Source of the DNA: Shewanella maritima
Lineage (GTDB): Bacteria > Pseudomonadota > Gammaproteobacteria > Enterobacterales > Shewanellaceae
Reading direction: 5' to 3'
Assembly: GCF_004295345.1 (NCBI RefSeq)
Contig: NZ_CP036200.1
Span: 4,341,501 to 4,405,500 of the forward strand
DNA: 64,000 nt
Shown: positions 19,130-26,437 of the stretch, one piece after another
Numbering within the stretch: the stretch's first letter is position 1
How the letters are laid out: each line of letters opens with the position of its first letter
Translations under genes and position numbers: made by a program
Notes under the pieces: generated by a model
Database searches by the model: none
Told to the model about the DNA's origin: nothing
The model's input: the letters and a program-made list of their open reading frames with translations, nothing else

Positions 19130-20330
19130 TACTGCTAAGCAATCAGCGCCAGTAAATGTTCTACATGCAGTGGCGGGATACGATAAAGCCCTGATGCAGC
19201 AAAAAGCCTTGTATCAGTCAGGGAGTGACTTTAACGAGCAAAATGGGGCGGTTAAAAATACTGTTGCCAAGTTGCACCCAAAGCGCATTCAGCTGCAGGT
19301 GTCTGAGGTGATTAAAGAAACACCATCAACTGTGACTTTGCGTTTGGTAAGCAAAGGCAAACCGCTACCACCATTTCAAGCGGGGCAATACATTAACTTG
19401 TTCGTCAATATTGATGGTACCGACACCGCAAGGCCTTATGCGATTTCATCCGCACCGCAGCAGCGTGATTATTACGATTTAACCATTAAGCGTGTAGAGG
19501 GTGGTTTTGTCTCTAACTACTTAATTGATGATGTAAAGCAAGGCGATAGCTTTGAAAGCTCTGGCCCAATGGGCACGTTTTACCACAACCCATTGTTTCA
19601 TGGTGATGATCTGGTGTTTATTGCCGGTGGCTCAGGTATCGCGCCCGCTAGAGCTATGATAGAAGACATGGCACAAAACAAGTTTGTTGAGCGTAAAGCG
19701 CAGCAAAAAATGCACTTGATATACACCAGTAGCTATCAAGATGACGTTATCTTTGCAGATGAAGTGAAACAGCTTGAACAGCAGCATGACTTTTTAACCG
19801 TCACCTGGATTATTACTCGCCCACAAGCAGGCTATCAGGGCAGAACCGGACGATTAACGGTTGAAACGTTAACTGATCTGCTAGGTGATGATTCAGCGGC
19901 ATTACAGAACAAAATGTACTATGTGTGTGGCCCAACGGCGTTTCATGACCATTGTGAAATGCTACTGCGAGATCTAAAAATCAAAGCGCGTCGAGTACGT
20001 ATTGAGTGTAACGGGCCACCGAAGAATCCACAGAATTTACCTGGCTGGCCAGCAAATGTGAAAGCCGAAGATGTGATAACCGTTACTATCAAAGGCCAAG
20101 GCGAGTTTCAGGCGAGGGTAGATGAGCCACTGCTAAATAGCATGGAGCGACACGGTTTTAGTGCAGAGAACGCTTGCCGCTCAGGTGAATGCAGTTTATG
20201 CAGGGTCAAGGTACTACAAGGTGAGGTATTCAACCCCAAAGAAGCCAAACTACGCTCAACCGATGAAGCCTATGGTTGGTGCCATTCGTGTGTGGCGTTC
20301 CCGTTGTCAGATATTGAGATCATGATTTAA
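19122..20330 (+). CDS. FAD/NAD(P) ferredoxin reductase fused to [2Fe-2S] ferredoxin
   Basis: 402 residues from ATG 19122 (GGAGA ribosome site); earlier in-frame starts lie inside the upstream gene. Domains: about 50 residues of linker, an FAD domain with RPYAISSAP (near 105), an NAD(P) domain with GGSGIAPARAM (near 168) and YYVCGPTAFHD, then a plant-type ferredoxin with CRSGECSLC and a final Cys in WCHSC. This is a one-chain NAD(P)H-to-iron-sulfur electron chain, as in oxygenase reductases and Hcr-type proteins. It overlaps the CrtI-like gene by 8 bp (coupled translation) and is followed by a terminator, so the pair is a complete operon. Confidence 0.9.
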   Translation: MSNTAKQSAPVNVLHAVAGYDKALMQQKALYQSGSDFNEQNGAVKNTVAKLHPKRIQLQVSEVIKETPSTVTLRLVSKGKPLPPFQAGQYINLFVNIDGTDTARPYAISSAPQQRDYYDLTIKRVEGGFVSNYLIDDVKQGDSFESSGPMGTFYHNPLFHGDDLVFIAGGSGIAPARAMIEDMAQNKFVERKAQQKMHLIYTSSYQDDVIFADEVKQLEQQHDFLTVTWIITRPQAGYQGRTGRLTVETLTDLLGDDSAALQNKMYYVCGPTAFHDHCEMLLRDLKIKARRVRIECNGPPKNPQNLPGWPANVKAEDVITVTIKGQGEFQARVDEPLLNSMERHGFSAENACRSGECSLCRVKVLQGEVFNPKEAKLRSTDEAYGWCHSCVAFPLSDIEIMI

Positions 20331-20363
20331 CGGCGAGCTGGCGTAGTTAGCTTTATTGAGATA

Positions 20364-20395
20364 AAAACCATCAGCCAGGCTGATGGTTTTTTTTG
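20364..20395 (+). terminator. rho-independent terminator of the flavoprotein operon
   Basis: AAAACCATCAG pairs with CTGATGGTTTT around a 5-nt loop, followed by more than eight T residues. Confidence 0.9.
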
Positions 20396-20708
20396 TTTTT
20401 TTGTGCAGTTATAGTTGGTTTACTAAATAGGCTTTTTTGTTGTGTTTGTGACAAAATTCTAGGTTAACAGGATGGGATGCTGTTAGTCTTGCCAGTTATT
20501 GATAGTTTCTATTTAACAGTAGCTTACGTCACAGGGAAGATAATTCTCGTGAACTCGGTTTTAGGCTTCTACAGAGAGAGTTGCTAAGTAATACTGGTAA
20601 ATTATTGGAATTATAAATTAAAAGGCACGTGTTGGTTTGGGTTCTGGTGGACTGTCAATTGATTGAGTCGGAATTTTTGCTAACACGCTGTTATATCACA
20701 GGTGGGAA
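20396..20708. other. left border of accessory zone, no gene
   Basis: AT-rich, no coding frame. It contains TGTTATATCACAG at 20689-20701, whose exact reverse complement occurs at 21218-21230, so the two flank the next gene. It also has a 6-bp pair CGTGTT (20628) / AACACG (20682) that could fold into a stem of about 60 nt. Confidence 0.4.
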
Positions 20709-21223
20709 ATGTCAGATCGATCTGTTGAGTTAGCGAAACAAAGCATCAGTGGTACGAGCAAATATGATTACTTTATTGTTGGTATAGGCGCAGCTACTTT
20801 CTCATACTTTGCAAAAGACTATGTGTCGCCCGAGTCATTTGGGATCAATGAAGGTTCCCTAGTTGTTATCAGCTTACTCTGCTTAGCACTTTCAGTGGTC
20901 TTTGGTTTAAAGAAAATCGAACGTTATAACAAGTTTCTTGAAAAGAACAGTAAGTATTTAGATTATTCTGAGCACCTAGCTGCATATAAGAAGAATGCAA
21001 TCCAGGGGGCGAAGCAATAAACTCGGAAAATGGTGAGATACTTACTCCTGAGAAATCTAGGATTAAGGCTGCAGCACTAGAAAAACTGCTTCCTGAGTGG
21101 AAGGAAGATCTAAATAAATTAGGGAATATCATTTGGTGGTGCAGTGTGATTAGAGACTATGGAGTCTTAATCGCATACTGTTCGCTATCTCTCGGAAAGC
21201 TATTGCCACTTTTCGGGCTGTGA
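20709..21223 (+). CDS. small membrane protein of unknown function, frame broken at a G5 run
   Basis: The first 103 codons (ending at 21020) encode two TM helices (FIVGIGAATFSYFAKDYV and SLVVISLLCLALSVVFGL) and a basic tail. The -1 frame then stays open for about 67 more codons to the TGA at 21221-21223 and has no ATG, GTG or TTG start. It encodes a charged helix (KAAALEKLLPEWKEDLNKL) and a third hydrophobic segment (GNIIWWCSVIRDYGVLIAYC). The junction is a run of five Gs at 21005-21009; one added G joins the two into a single protein of about 171 residues. GGTGGGA precedes the ATG. The N-terminal half resembles the first TM pair of the next gene. Function not recognised. Confidence 0.65.
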
Positions 21224-21306
21224 TATAACAAGGAAATTAAGTTTACCTGCAAACAGGGAGGACCGGCATCCGTCGGTTATTTATATATTTAAATGGAGTT
21301 TCAAAA

Positions 21307-22089
21307 TTGTCCGATGTAAATGAAAAAGAAAAAACTGATCGTTACTTGGCTGAGATAGAAGAAAAAATCGGTGTTATTCAATCTAAAATTGATTATAAAC
21401 ACACTAAGGCTGGTGACTTCATTTTTATTGTAGTTTTAATTTCTAGTTTCCTTTTTACCTTTTTGGGTAAAGACTTCTTGTCCTTAGTAGGAATGAACAG
21501 TAGTGCGTTTTATGAATATTCATCCCTTTTAGGGATTGCCGCTATTTTCTATTTTGGATTTACTTACGCAATAATCTTAGCTAAAAACAGTCAAAGAAAA
21601 CAAAGTCTTCGTGAAGAGTTAGTTAGCTTGGAAGCTCGAAAAAATATCATAAGGCCAATCAATAATGATGTGGCACCCACTTATTTTGATAGGCTGGTAG
21701 ATATTAATGTAAGTAACTTAAGTGATTATTATCGCATGGTTAAGGAACACACAGATAAGAGTTTTTTAGCTTCTATAAGTGCTGGTTGCATAGGTTTTAT
21801 ATTGATAATCACAGGCTTGATCATAGGCTTTACAGACTTTAAAAATTCAGAGTCAATAGCATATTTGTCTGCGGGTTCTGGTGTCGTAGTAGAGTTTATT
21901 TCTGGAGTGTTTTTCTACTTGTATAATAAAACCACACTTCAACTTAAAGGTTATCACGACAGTTTGGTAAATATCCAAAATGTATTATTGTCATTTAAAA
22001 TCATTGAGGATACAGAGGACTCGAAAACCAAATTGGAAATGACAAACTCAATGATCGCAGCGCTAAACAACAATAACATGGAAAAATAA
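21307..22089 (+). CDS. four-TM protein, TRADD-N-associated membrane domain-like
   Basis: 260 residues from a TTG start (TGGAG ribosome site 7 nt upstream). A charged coiled-coil-like N terminus is followed by TM1-TM2 (residues about 38-95), a linker with LVDINVSNLSDYYRMVKEHTDKSF, and a second TM pair with GFILIITGLIIG and SAGSGVVVEFISGVFFYLYNKT, then a helical tail. The second pair, with its G-rich turn and FISGVFFYLYNKT, is what I know from the TRADD-N-associated two-TM domain found in bacterial conflict and NTPase systems; this assignment is from memory of the family pattern. No NTPase or effector gene is adjacent. A REP element starts 14 bp after the stop. Confidence 0.65.
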   Translation: MSDVNEKEKTDRYLAEIEEKIGVIQSKIDYKHTKAGDFIFIVVLISSFLFTFLGKDFLSLVGMNSSAFYEYSSLLGIAAIFYFGFTYAIILAKNSQRKQSLREELVSLEARKNIIRPINNDVAPTYFDRLVDINVSNLSDYYRMVKEHTDKSFLASISAGCIGFILIITGLIIGFTDFKNSESIAYLSAGSGVVVEFISGVFFYLYNKTTLQLKGYHDSLVNIQNVLLSFKIIEDTEDSKTKLEMTNSMIAALNNNNMEK

Positions 22090-22102
22090 CATAATCATTA
22101 TA

Positions 22103-22165
22103 ATAACATGGCCACCCATGATTAATGGAATATTCACAAACACTAAACTACGCTTATTGAACTCG
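22103..22165 (+). repeat. REP left-end unit, copy 1
   Basis: AATAACATGGCCACCCATG followed by GGAATATT and the ACTACGCTTATTGAACTCGC motif, directly upstream of the RAYT gene. Shares its layout with copies at 25,533 and 28,477. Confidence 0.7.
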
Positions 22166-22190
22166 CTTTTTTACTGAAAAGGATTTCAAG

Positions 22191-23168
22191 ATGGCAAGGC
22201 CGAGAAGAACGTTGGTGAGTTTAGAAGATACGCCTTACTACCACTGTGTATCACGTGTGGTACGTAAGGCGTTTTTGTGTGGGTTCGATAAATCCACTGG
22301 TGAAGATTATGAACATCGCAGAGAATGGGTAGAGTCTCGCATGCTTGAGCTAGCGAGCATCTTTGCCATTGATATTTGTGCTTATGCCGTGATGTCTAAT
22401 CATCTGCATGTTGTGCTAAAAGTTGATGTAGATAAAGCCAAAAGCTGGAGCGACAAACAAGTCCTTGAGCAGTGGCACAAAGGTTTTAAAGGCACCTTGC
22501 TAACTCGCAAGTTTGTCAAAGGCGATAAGCTTGAAAGCTTTGAGCTAACAACAGTAAAAGAGTGCATCACACAGTACCGAGAACGACTCACCGATATTAG
22601 CTGGTTTATGCGCTCCTTATGTGAACCTATCGCCCGCAAAGCCAATAGAGAGGATAACTGTACTGGGAGATTTTGGGAGGGACGGTTCAAGTCTCAGGCA
22701 CTGCTCGACGAAGCCGCTTTACTTGCTTGCATGGCTTATGTAGACCTAAATCCTGTAAGAGCAAAAATGGCAGCTACGCCAGAAAAGTCAGATTTCACCA
22801 GCATCCAAAGACGCATAAAATCAGCAATCAAAGGTGAGCAACCTCAAGAGTTACTGGTGTTTGTTGGCAATGAGCGAATGAATATGCCCAATGGTTTAAT
22901 GCTCTGCCTCAAAGATTACTTGAGCCTCGTTGAGGATACAGGACGTGTTGTCAGACAAGATAAGCGTGGCGCAATATGTTCGAGTCATCAACCAATTCTA
23001 GATGGGCTAAATATTTCAGCTGAAAACTGGTTAAAAATTACCACAGAGTTTGAAGCTTTATTCAAAGGTGCTGTCGGCAATTTATCCGCACTCACTCAGT
23101 ACTGCGAGCACACAGAGCGAAAACGACGACAAAGCGTAGCCAATTGCCAACGTTGGTTAGCAACTTAG
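22191..23168 (+). CDS. REP-associated tyrosine transposase (RAYT, Y1/HUH family)
   Basis: 325 residues of the IS200-like Y1_Tnp superfamily. It starts MARPRRTLVSLEDTPYYHCVSRVV; the HUH metal-binding motif is in YAVMSNHLHVVL (about residue 64-75), and the catalytic-tyrosine helix region shows CMAYVDLNPVRAKM with FWEGRFKSQALLDE just before. RAYTs process REP hairpins; here REP-like inverted repeats lie on both sides. An AAAAGGATTTC ribosome site precedes the ATG. The gene looks intact. A second copy at 28,578 is truncated at the HUH motif. Confidence 0.9.
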   Translation: MARPRRTLVSLEDTPYYHCVSRVVRKAFLCGFDKSTGEDYEHRREWVESRMLELASIFAIDICAYAVMSNHLHVVLKVDVDKAKSWSDKQVLEQWHKGFKGTLLTRKFVKGDKLESFELTTVKECITQYRERLTDISWFMRSLCEPIARKANREDNCTGRFWEGRFKSQALLDEAALLACMAYVDLNPVRAKMAATPEKSDFTSIQRRIKSAIKGEQPQELLVFVGNERMNMPNGLMLCLKDYLSLVEDTGRVVRQDKRGAICSSHQPILDGLNISAENWLKITTEFEALFKGAVGNLSALTQYCEHTERKRRQSVANCQRWLAT

Positions 23169-23324
23169 AATCAACCCCAAATACTCACTAATAATGCTAT
23201 TCCTTATGCGAACTTTTTGTTTGCAGTTTCAGTGTGTCTGAAAAGTAAGAAAATAGGCTGTTTTTTGCTCAAACCTATTCATAAACTAAATTTTTTGCTC
23301 GATGGAGTAAGAAGCTGAAGACAA

Positions 23325-23585
23325 GTGACGTCTCGATATGTAATGAGGTATATTAAGTTTTTAAAGTGGGTGGCCATGTTTTCAAGCGATAAGGAACTAG
23401 CAATTGATGATCAAACAGACATCCCTAATTTACTTGTTGAGCATACGCCCTATAACGAAAGCAATGTAAAGAAAAAACTAAATACACGTGCTGTAGCAAG
23501 AATGACCTATGCCTACCTTCAAGAAGTGGATACAAATGGAGAAGTGCTTGAATGGTTCAATGCAATAAGTTCAAGACTCAACTAG
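23325..23585 (+). CDS. small protein whose 5' end overlaps a REP, function unknown
   Basis: The frame is open from GTG 23325 (86 codons) but the plausible protein begins at ATG 23376 (MFSSDKELAIDDQTDIPNL), 69 residues, acidic then basic. That ATG lies inside the REP right end (GGCCATGTTTT), so the element may have supplied the start codon or truncated a longer gene. No family recognised; no good ribosome site at either start. Confidence 0.4.
   Translation: MTSRYVMRYIKFLKWVAMFSSDKELAIDDQTDIPNLLVEHTPYNESNVKKKLNTRAVARMTYAYLQEVDTNGEVLEWFNAISSRLN
23366..23382 (-). repeat. REP right-end unit, copy 1
   Basis: GTGGGTGGCCATGTTTT preceded by TTTTTAAA; identical in 20 of its bases to the copy at 25,970-25,992 and inverted relative to the left-end units. 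Confidence 0.7.
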
Positions 23586-23616
23586 CATCGAGGCTCAGAC
23601 ATGTAAGAAGTAAATC

Positions 23617-23640
23617 CAGGTGACGCCTACGGCGCACCTG
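23617..23640. repeat. hairpin upstream of HEAT-repeat gene
   Basis: CAGGTGACGCC-TAC-GGCGCACCTG: a 10-bp stem with one bulged base, GC-rich against its AT-rich surroundings and without a T tract, 34 bp before the next gene. Role unknown (leader structure or mobile-element foot). Confidence 0.5.
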
Positions 23641-23673
23641 AACCAAGCGTTCTGTACTACGGAGAAATGAGCA

Positions 23674-24282
23674 TTGAATGAAATAGTGGCTCAATTAGAG
23701 GACAAGAAATCTCCTAAGCGTCGTTCTGCTGCAAAAAAGTTGCGCAAGCTAAAAGATGTTGACGCTGGCCCCTTACTAATGACTGCGCTTGAGACTGAGC
23801 TCAAAGACGTTCGGACGTGGGAAACTCAGTACCAGATGATCATGGCTATTGGCGAATGTGATTATAAGCCAGCACTGCCATTTCTAACTGAGCTTGCAAA
23901 TCAAGATTTCGAAGCCACTATGGTTTACGTCGCTATTGGGGATGCAATAGTCAGACTTTCTATAGAAAGTGAAAGTGACGCTGCACCGATATTGAAACTC
24001 CTCAATACTGGGAACGAAATGCTCGTTGACGGTGCCCTTAGAGCAATGGCAATGCTAAGAATGGTACCGAGTGATAGGCAAATTGAAAAAATTATCGACT
24101 ATGTCTCCAAAATTGAAGTCAACGAAGGTATACATTTTTGGGTGTTAGCGGCAGCGCCGGGTTGGCCTGAAATAAAAGTAGAAAAATACTTAGATTACTG
24201 TGCTAAGTCCTCGCGAGAGGAAATAACTAATGCTATTGCTCTGGCTCGCCAGCAAAAGTATAAGAAATGGAATCCACTTTAA
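23674..24282 (+). CDS. HEAT-repeat protein
   Basis: 202 residues from a TTG start (CGGAG about 9 nt upstream; the nearby ATG is out of frame and stops after four codons). It consists of helical pairs typical of HEAT/PBS-lyase-like repeats: SPKRRSAAKKLRKLKDVDAGPLL, ETQYQMIMAIGECDYKPALPFL, YVAIGDAIVRLSIE, DGALRAMAMLRM. Such proteins act as scaffolds. It lies alone in the accessory zone, so no partner can be named. Confidence 0.7.
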   Translation: MNEIVAQLEDKKSPKRRSAAKKLRKLKDVDAGPLLMTALETELKDVRTWETQYQMIMAIGECDYKPALPFLTELANQDFEATMVYVAIGDAIVRLSIESESDAAPILKLLNTGNEMLVDGALRAMAMLRMVPSDRQIEKIIDYVSKIEVNEGIHFWVLAAAPGWPEIKVEKYLDYCAKSSREEITNAIALARQQKYKKWNPL

Positions 24283-24389
24283 AAATGCACAACAAGAACC
24301 ATTAATCAAACTCCTAAGCCTTGTCACTTTTTGCGCGTGAAACTGCACAAAAATTGCCAAGCATGCTGCGCTGTTGTGGTTGCCATTAC

Positions 24390-25472
24390 CTAAAAATTAT
24401 AGGTTACCCCTAAGCTATAAGCTGCTCCACTGTTTTGAACTTCAACTAAAGTTGTGCCCTCAACATTTGCTTGTTTCTTTGAGTAACTTTCAAATACAGC
24501 GGCGAGGTTCAAGGTGATTTGATCATTTAATTTATGGCCAACCCCTAGACGGTAACGTTTATCAATACCGCCGAACTGATCAACTGCTTGGTCTGCACTA
24601 AAGCCGGCATGTAATGTCCAATCAGCCAATTCATACTCAATGCTTGTCGCTAAGCGATGACTATCTTGGAACCCAGTTAGCAAACCAATCGGGTCAATAT
24701 AATCATTGTAAGTTATCCCCTTACCATCCCATTGACTATGACTGTAGGAATTGTGCCATTGCGCATGTTGCCCCAGTTTTAGGCTTGCATATAGCGAGGT
24801 GATTGCTGGCAACCGAATATCAATATCCTCATTGCCAAGTTGGCTTTCAAAGCGATGCATAAAAGCCATCGAAAAACGGGCGTGTATATCCCATGTTGCA
24901 CTAATTCCAGCGCCCCAACCTTGAGCCGTATCTTGTGATGTGGTGGTATTGCAATTCCCGAAGGAACAACTTGTTTGCTCAAGAGTATATGGAGCATGAA
25001 TATATTCGAGCGTGCCAGCGATACTTAATGTACCCATTTTGTAAGCAATTGAGGGGCTTGCTGATACCAAGATGGGTTGTACTCTTGTTTCACGGGGATG
25101 TACAAGGGGGATACTTGGCACCGTAATATCAGCAGCCGTGCGGCTATAAACAGATAAACCGAAGAACCAAGACTCGTTGATTGGAGTTACAAAAAAGCCC
25201 ATGGGAATGGGGTTCGCCACGCTGTATTGGCTTTGATTGCCAAAAATATTGTAATCAGTTGTCACTTCATAATAAGTGACACTGGCCGTCAATGTAGGCT
25301 CTTCAATCGCAGTTATCGAGGATGGTGCTAACGCTAAGACGCTCGCATCTCCTGCATTTGCTCCATTAGCACTCGCTAAGGCGGAGTTTAACGTCGACGA
25401 CTCCCAAAAGTTTAAACCTGTTGCGCTAGTTTGATGTGTAACAAATGCAATAAGCAACAGTAAGTAGCGCAT
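24390..25472 (-). CDS. FadL-like outer-membrane transport protein
   Basis: About 360 residues from the ATG ending at 25472 (MRYLLLLIAFVTHQTSA, a signal peptide); an 18-codon upstream extension has no ribosome site. The beta-strand-rich pattern and the final aromatic residue (SLGVTYNF) indicate an outer-membrane barrel. The N-terminal LNFWESSTLNSALASANGANAGDAS matches the hatch region of the FadL/TodX family, but the usual NPA motif is replaced by LAPSS, so transport of long-chain fatty acids should not be assumed. It sits between REP units, so it may be horizontally acquired. Confidence 0.8.
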   Translation of the reverse strand: MRYLLLLIAFVTHQTSATGLNFWESSTLNSALASANGANAGDASVLALAPSSITAIEEPTLTASVTYYEVTTDYNIFGNQSQYSVANPIPMGFFVTPINESWFFGLSVYSRTAADITVPSIPLVHPRETRVQPILVSASPSIAYKMGTLSIAGTLEYIHAPYTLEQTSCSFGNCNTTTSQDTAQGWGAGISATWDIHARFSMAFMHRFESQLGNEDIDIRLPAITSLYASLKLGQHAQWHNSYSHSQWDGKGITYNDYIDPIGLLTGFQDSHRLATSIEYELADWTLHAGFSADQAVDQFGGIDKRYRLGVGHKLNDQITLNLAAVFESYSKKQANVEGTTLVEVQNSGAAYSLGVTYNF

Positions 25473-25532
25473 AAATCTCTCGATGTATAAAAAGCTGATT
25501 ATAACGATAACTCGTCTCAATAACATAGCTCA

Positions 25533-25550
25533 ATAACATAGCCACCCATG
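25533..25550 (+). repeat. REP left-end unit, copy 2
   Basis: ATAACATAGCCACCCATG, followed 35 bp later by the CTACGCTTGTTGAACTCGC sub-terminal motif. One base differs from the consensus end. Confidence 0.65.
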
Positions 25551-25613
25551 GTTATTCTGGTTATTGAATATTCGATAGCTCAAATCTACGCTTGTTGAAC
25601 TCGCTTTTGAGAA

Positions 25614-25630
25614 ATAACATGGCCATCCAT
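25614..25630 (+). repeat. REP left end, degenerate extra copy
   Basis: ATAACATGGCCATCCAT, one base different from the left-end consensus, immediately downstream of copy 2; tandem nested ends suggest repeated insertion at the same place. Confidence 0.6.
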
Positions 25631-25657
25631 ATTTATTGACAGTTAACATAAGATCTA

Positions 25658-25966
25658 GACACCGATACCCAATCCCAACCCATCGAACGCATTCAAGCCA
25701 ACCATCAACCCATAACGGATAAACCTACAAAATGAGAGAATCTTTACGAGCCAAAATAGTCGAAGTTTGTGATAAGAAAATTGCCACCAAAGGCGAGGGT
25801 GTTGGGGTATCGTTTTACGCATTTTTTAAGAACAAGAATGATGAGCCTGAGGTGTTGATGGAAGCGGCAACCTGGTGGATTCAAATTCATCAGTTAGATC
25901 ATTTCGAAAAAGCACTAAAAATCAAACGAATGGTGCAATCAATGGAGTAAGAAGGAGCTTAGAATG
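25658..25966 (+). repeat. 309-bp duplicated segment, copy 1
   Basis: Nearly identical (about 95% by eye) to 29249-29557. It contains a 74-bp leader, a 72-codon gene and 16 bp of trailer. The match stops exactly where the REP right end begins on the downstream side. Confidence 0.85.
25732..25950 (+). CDS. 72-aa conserved protein (possibly DUF6500), copy 1
   Basis: MRESLRAKIVEVCDKKI, then GVGVSFYAFFKNKND, EVLMEAATWWI and HQLDHFEKALKIKRMV. Small soluble alpha/beta protein that I recall as a DUF6500-type family; no function known. A second copy at 29323 differs by four residues. Both copies lack disabling changes, which implies selection or recent duplication. It is enclosed by REP left and right ends. 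Confidence 0.7.
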   Translation: MRESLRAKIVEVCDKKIATKGEGVGVSFYAFFKNKNDEPEVLMEAATWWIQIHQLDHFEKALKIKRMVQSME

Positions 25967-25974
25967 TTTTTAAA

Positions 25975-25992
25975 GTGGGTGGCCATGTTTTT
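25975..25992 (-). repeat. REP right-end unit, copy 2
   Basis: GTGGGTGGCCATGTTTTT with preceding TTTTTAAA, matching the right end at 23,366. Together with the left ends at 25,533 and 25,614 it brackets the 72-aa gene. Confidence 0.7.
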
Positions 25993-26036
25993 ACATTAGC
26001 TCTAAAGCGCCCGATACACCGATTTTCCTTTGATAC

Positions 26037-26338
26037 TTAAGATATATCGCGATAGCTAGCTCGTTTCCTCCAAGGTGTTATATCAACGAATGCCTTGAGA
26101 CTATCAATATAGGTAATGCTAACTAGTAACGCATCTTTCGACATAATTTCATGGTCAAGGTTCATTATAGATTGCGCAAAACTGAGGTTTTTGTTCTTTA
26201 AAGGACAGAACAACAGTCTTCAAGTGGATAAAGTTGTGTAACATCTGAATCATCAACTGCCAAGGCGCTTAACCTCCATTGTGGTTGTGAAATATTTCTG
26301 TATTTTTGAAACTTGTTTGTTTGGCGATAATTTATCAC
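26037..26338 (-). pseudogene. broken small gene, about 100 codons with a frameshift
   Basis: On the minus strand a GTG at 26338 opens a frame encoding VINYRQTNKFQKYRNIS, QPQWRLSALAVDDSD and VTQLYPLEDCCSVL, then stops near 26200. The -1 frame continues at once with KNKNLSFAQSIMNLDHEIM, SKDALLVSITYIDSLK and AFVDITPWRKRAS to a TAA at 26037. Both halves have natural protein composition and join at CCTTTAAAG, so a one-base loss is likely. Family not recognised. It lies just beyond a REP right end. Confidence 0.5.
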
Positions 26339-26437
26339 ATCCTACCGTTTAAGGCAGGCGAACCTGCAAAGTCGCAATATAAAGTTATTGGTTTTGCTAA
26401 TGAGTCATTTTCCACTTAGCTATAAAGGGTAAGCACT

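Larger units (their letters stand above)
22103..23382 (+). mobile_element. REP-bounded unit carrying a RAYT transposase
   Basis: The left end ATAACATGGCCACCCAT (22103-22119) and the right end GTGGGTGGCCATGTTTT (23366-23382) are near-perfect inverted repeats. They enclose the RAYT gene and about 190 bp of AT-rich DNA. The sub-terminal left sequence (ACTACGCTTATTGAACTCGC) recurs at the other left ends at about 25,585 and 28,530. This looks like a REP/RAYT element that has itself been mobile or has captured DNA between REP units. Confidence 0.6.

Noticed and set aside
20628..20701. Possible integron attC site
   Set aside because: It has a TTATAT end and a partial stem, but no proper R/L box pair, no integrase gene, and the downstream counterpart does not fold like an attC. 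Kept only as an inverted repeat.
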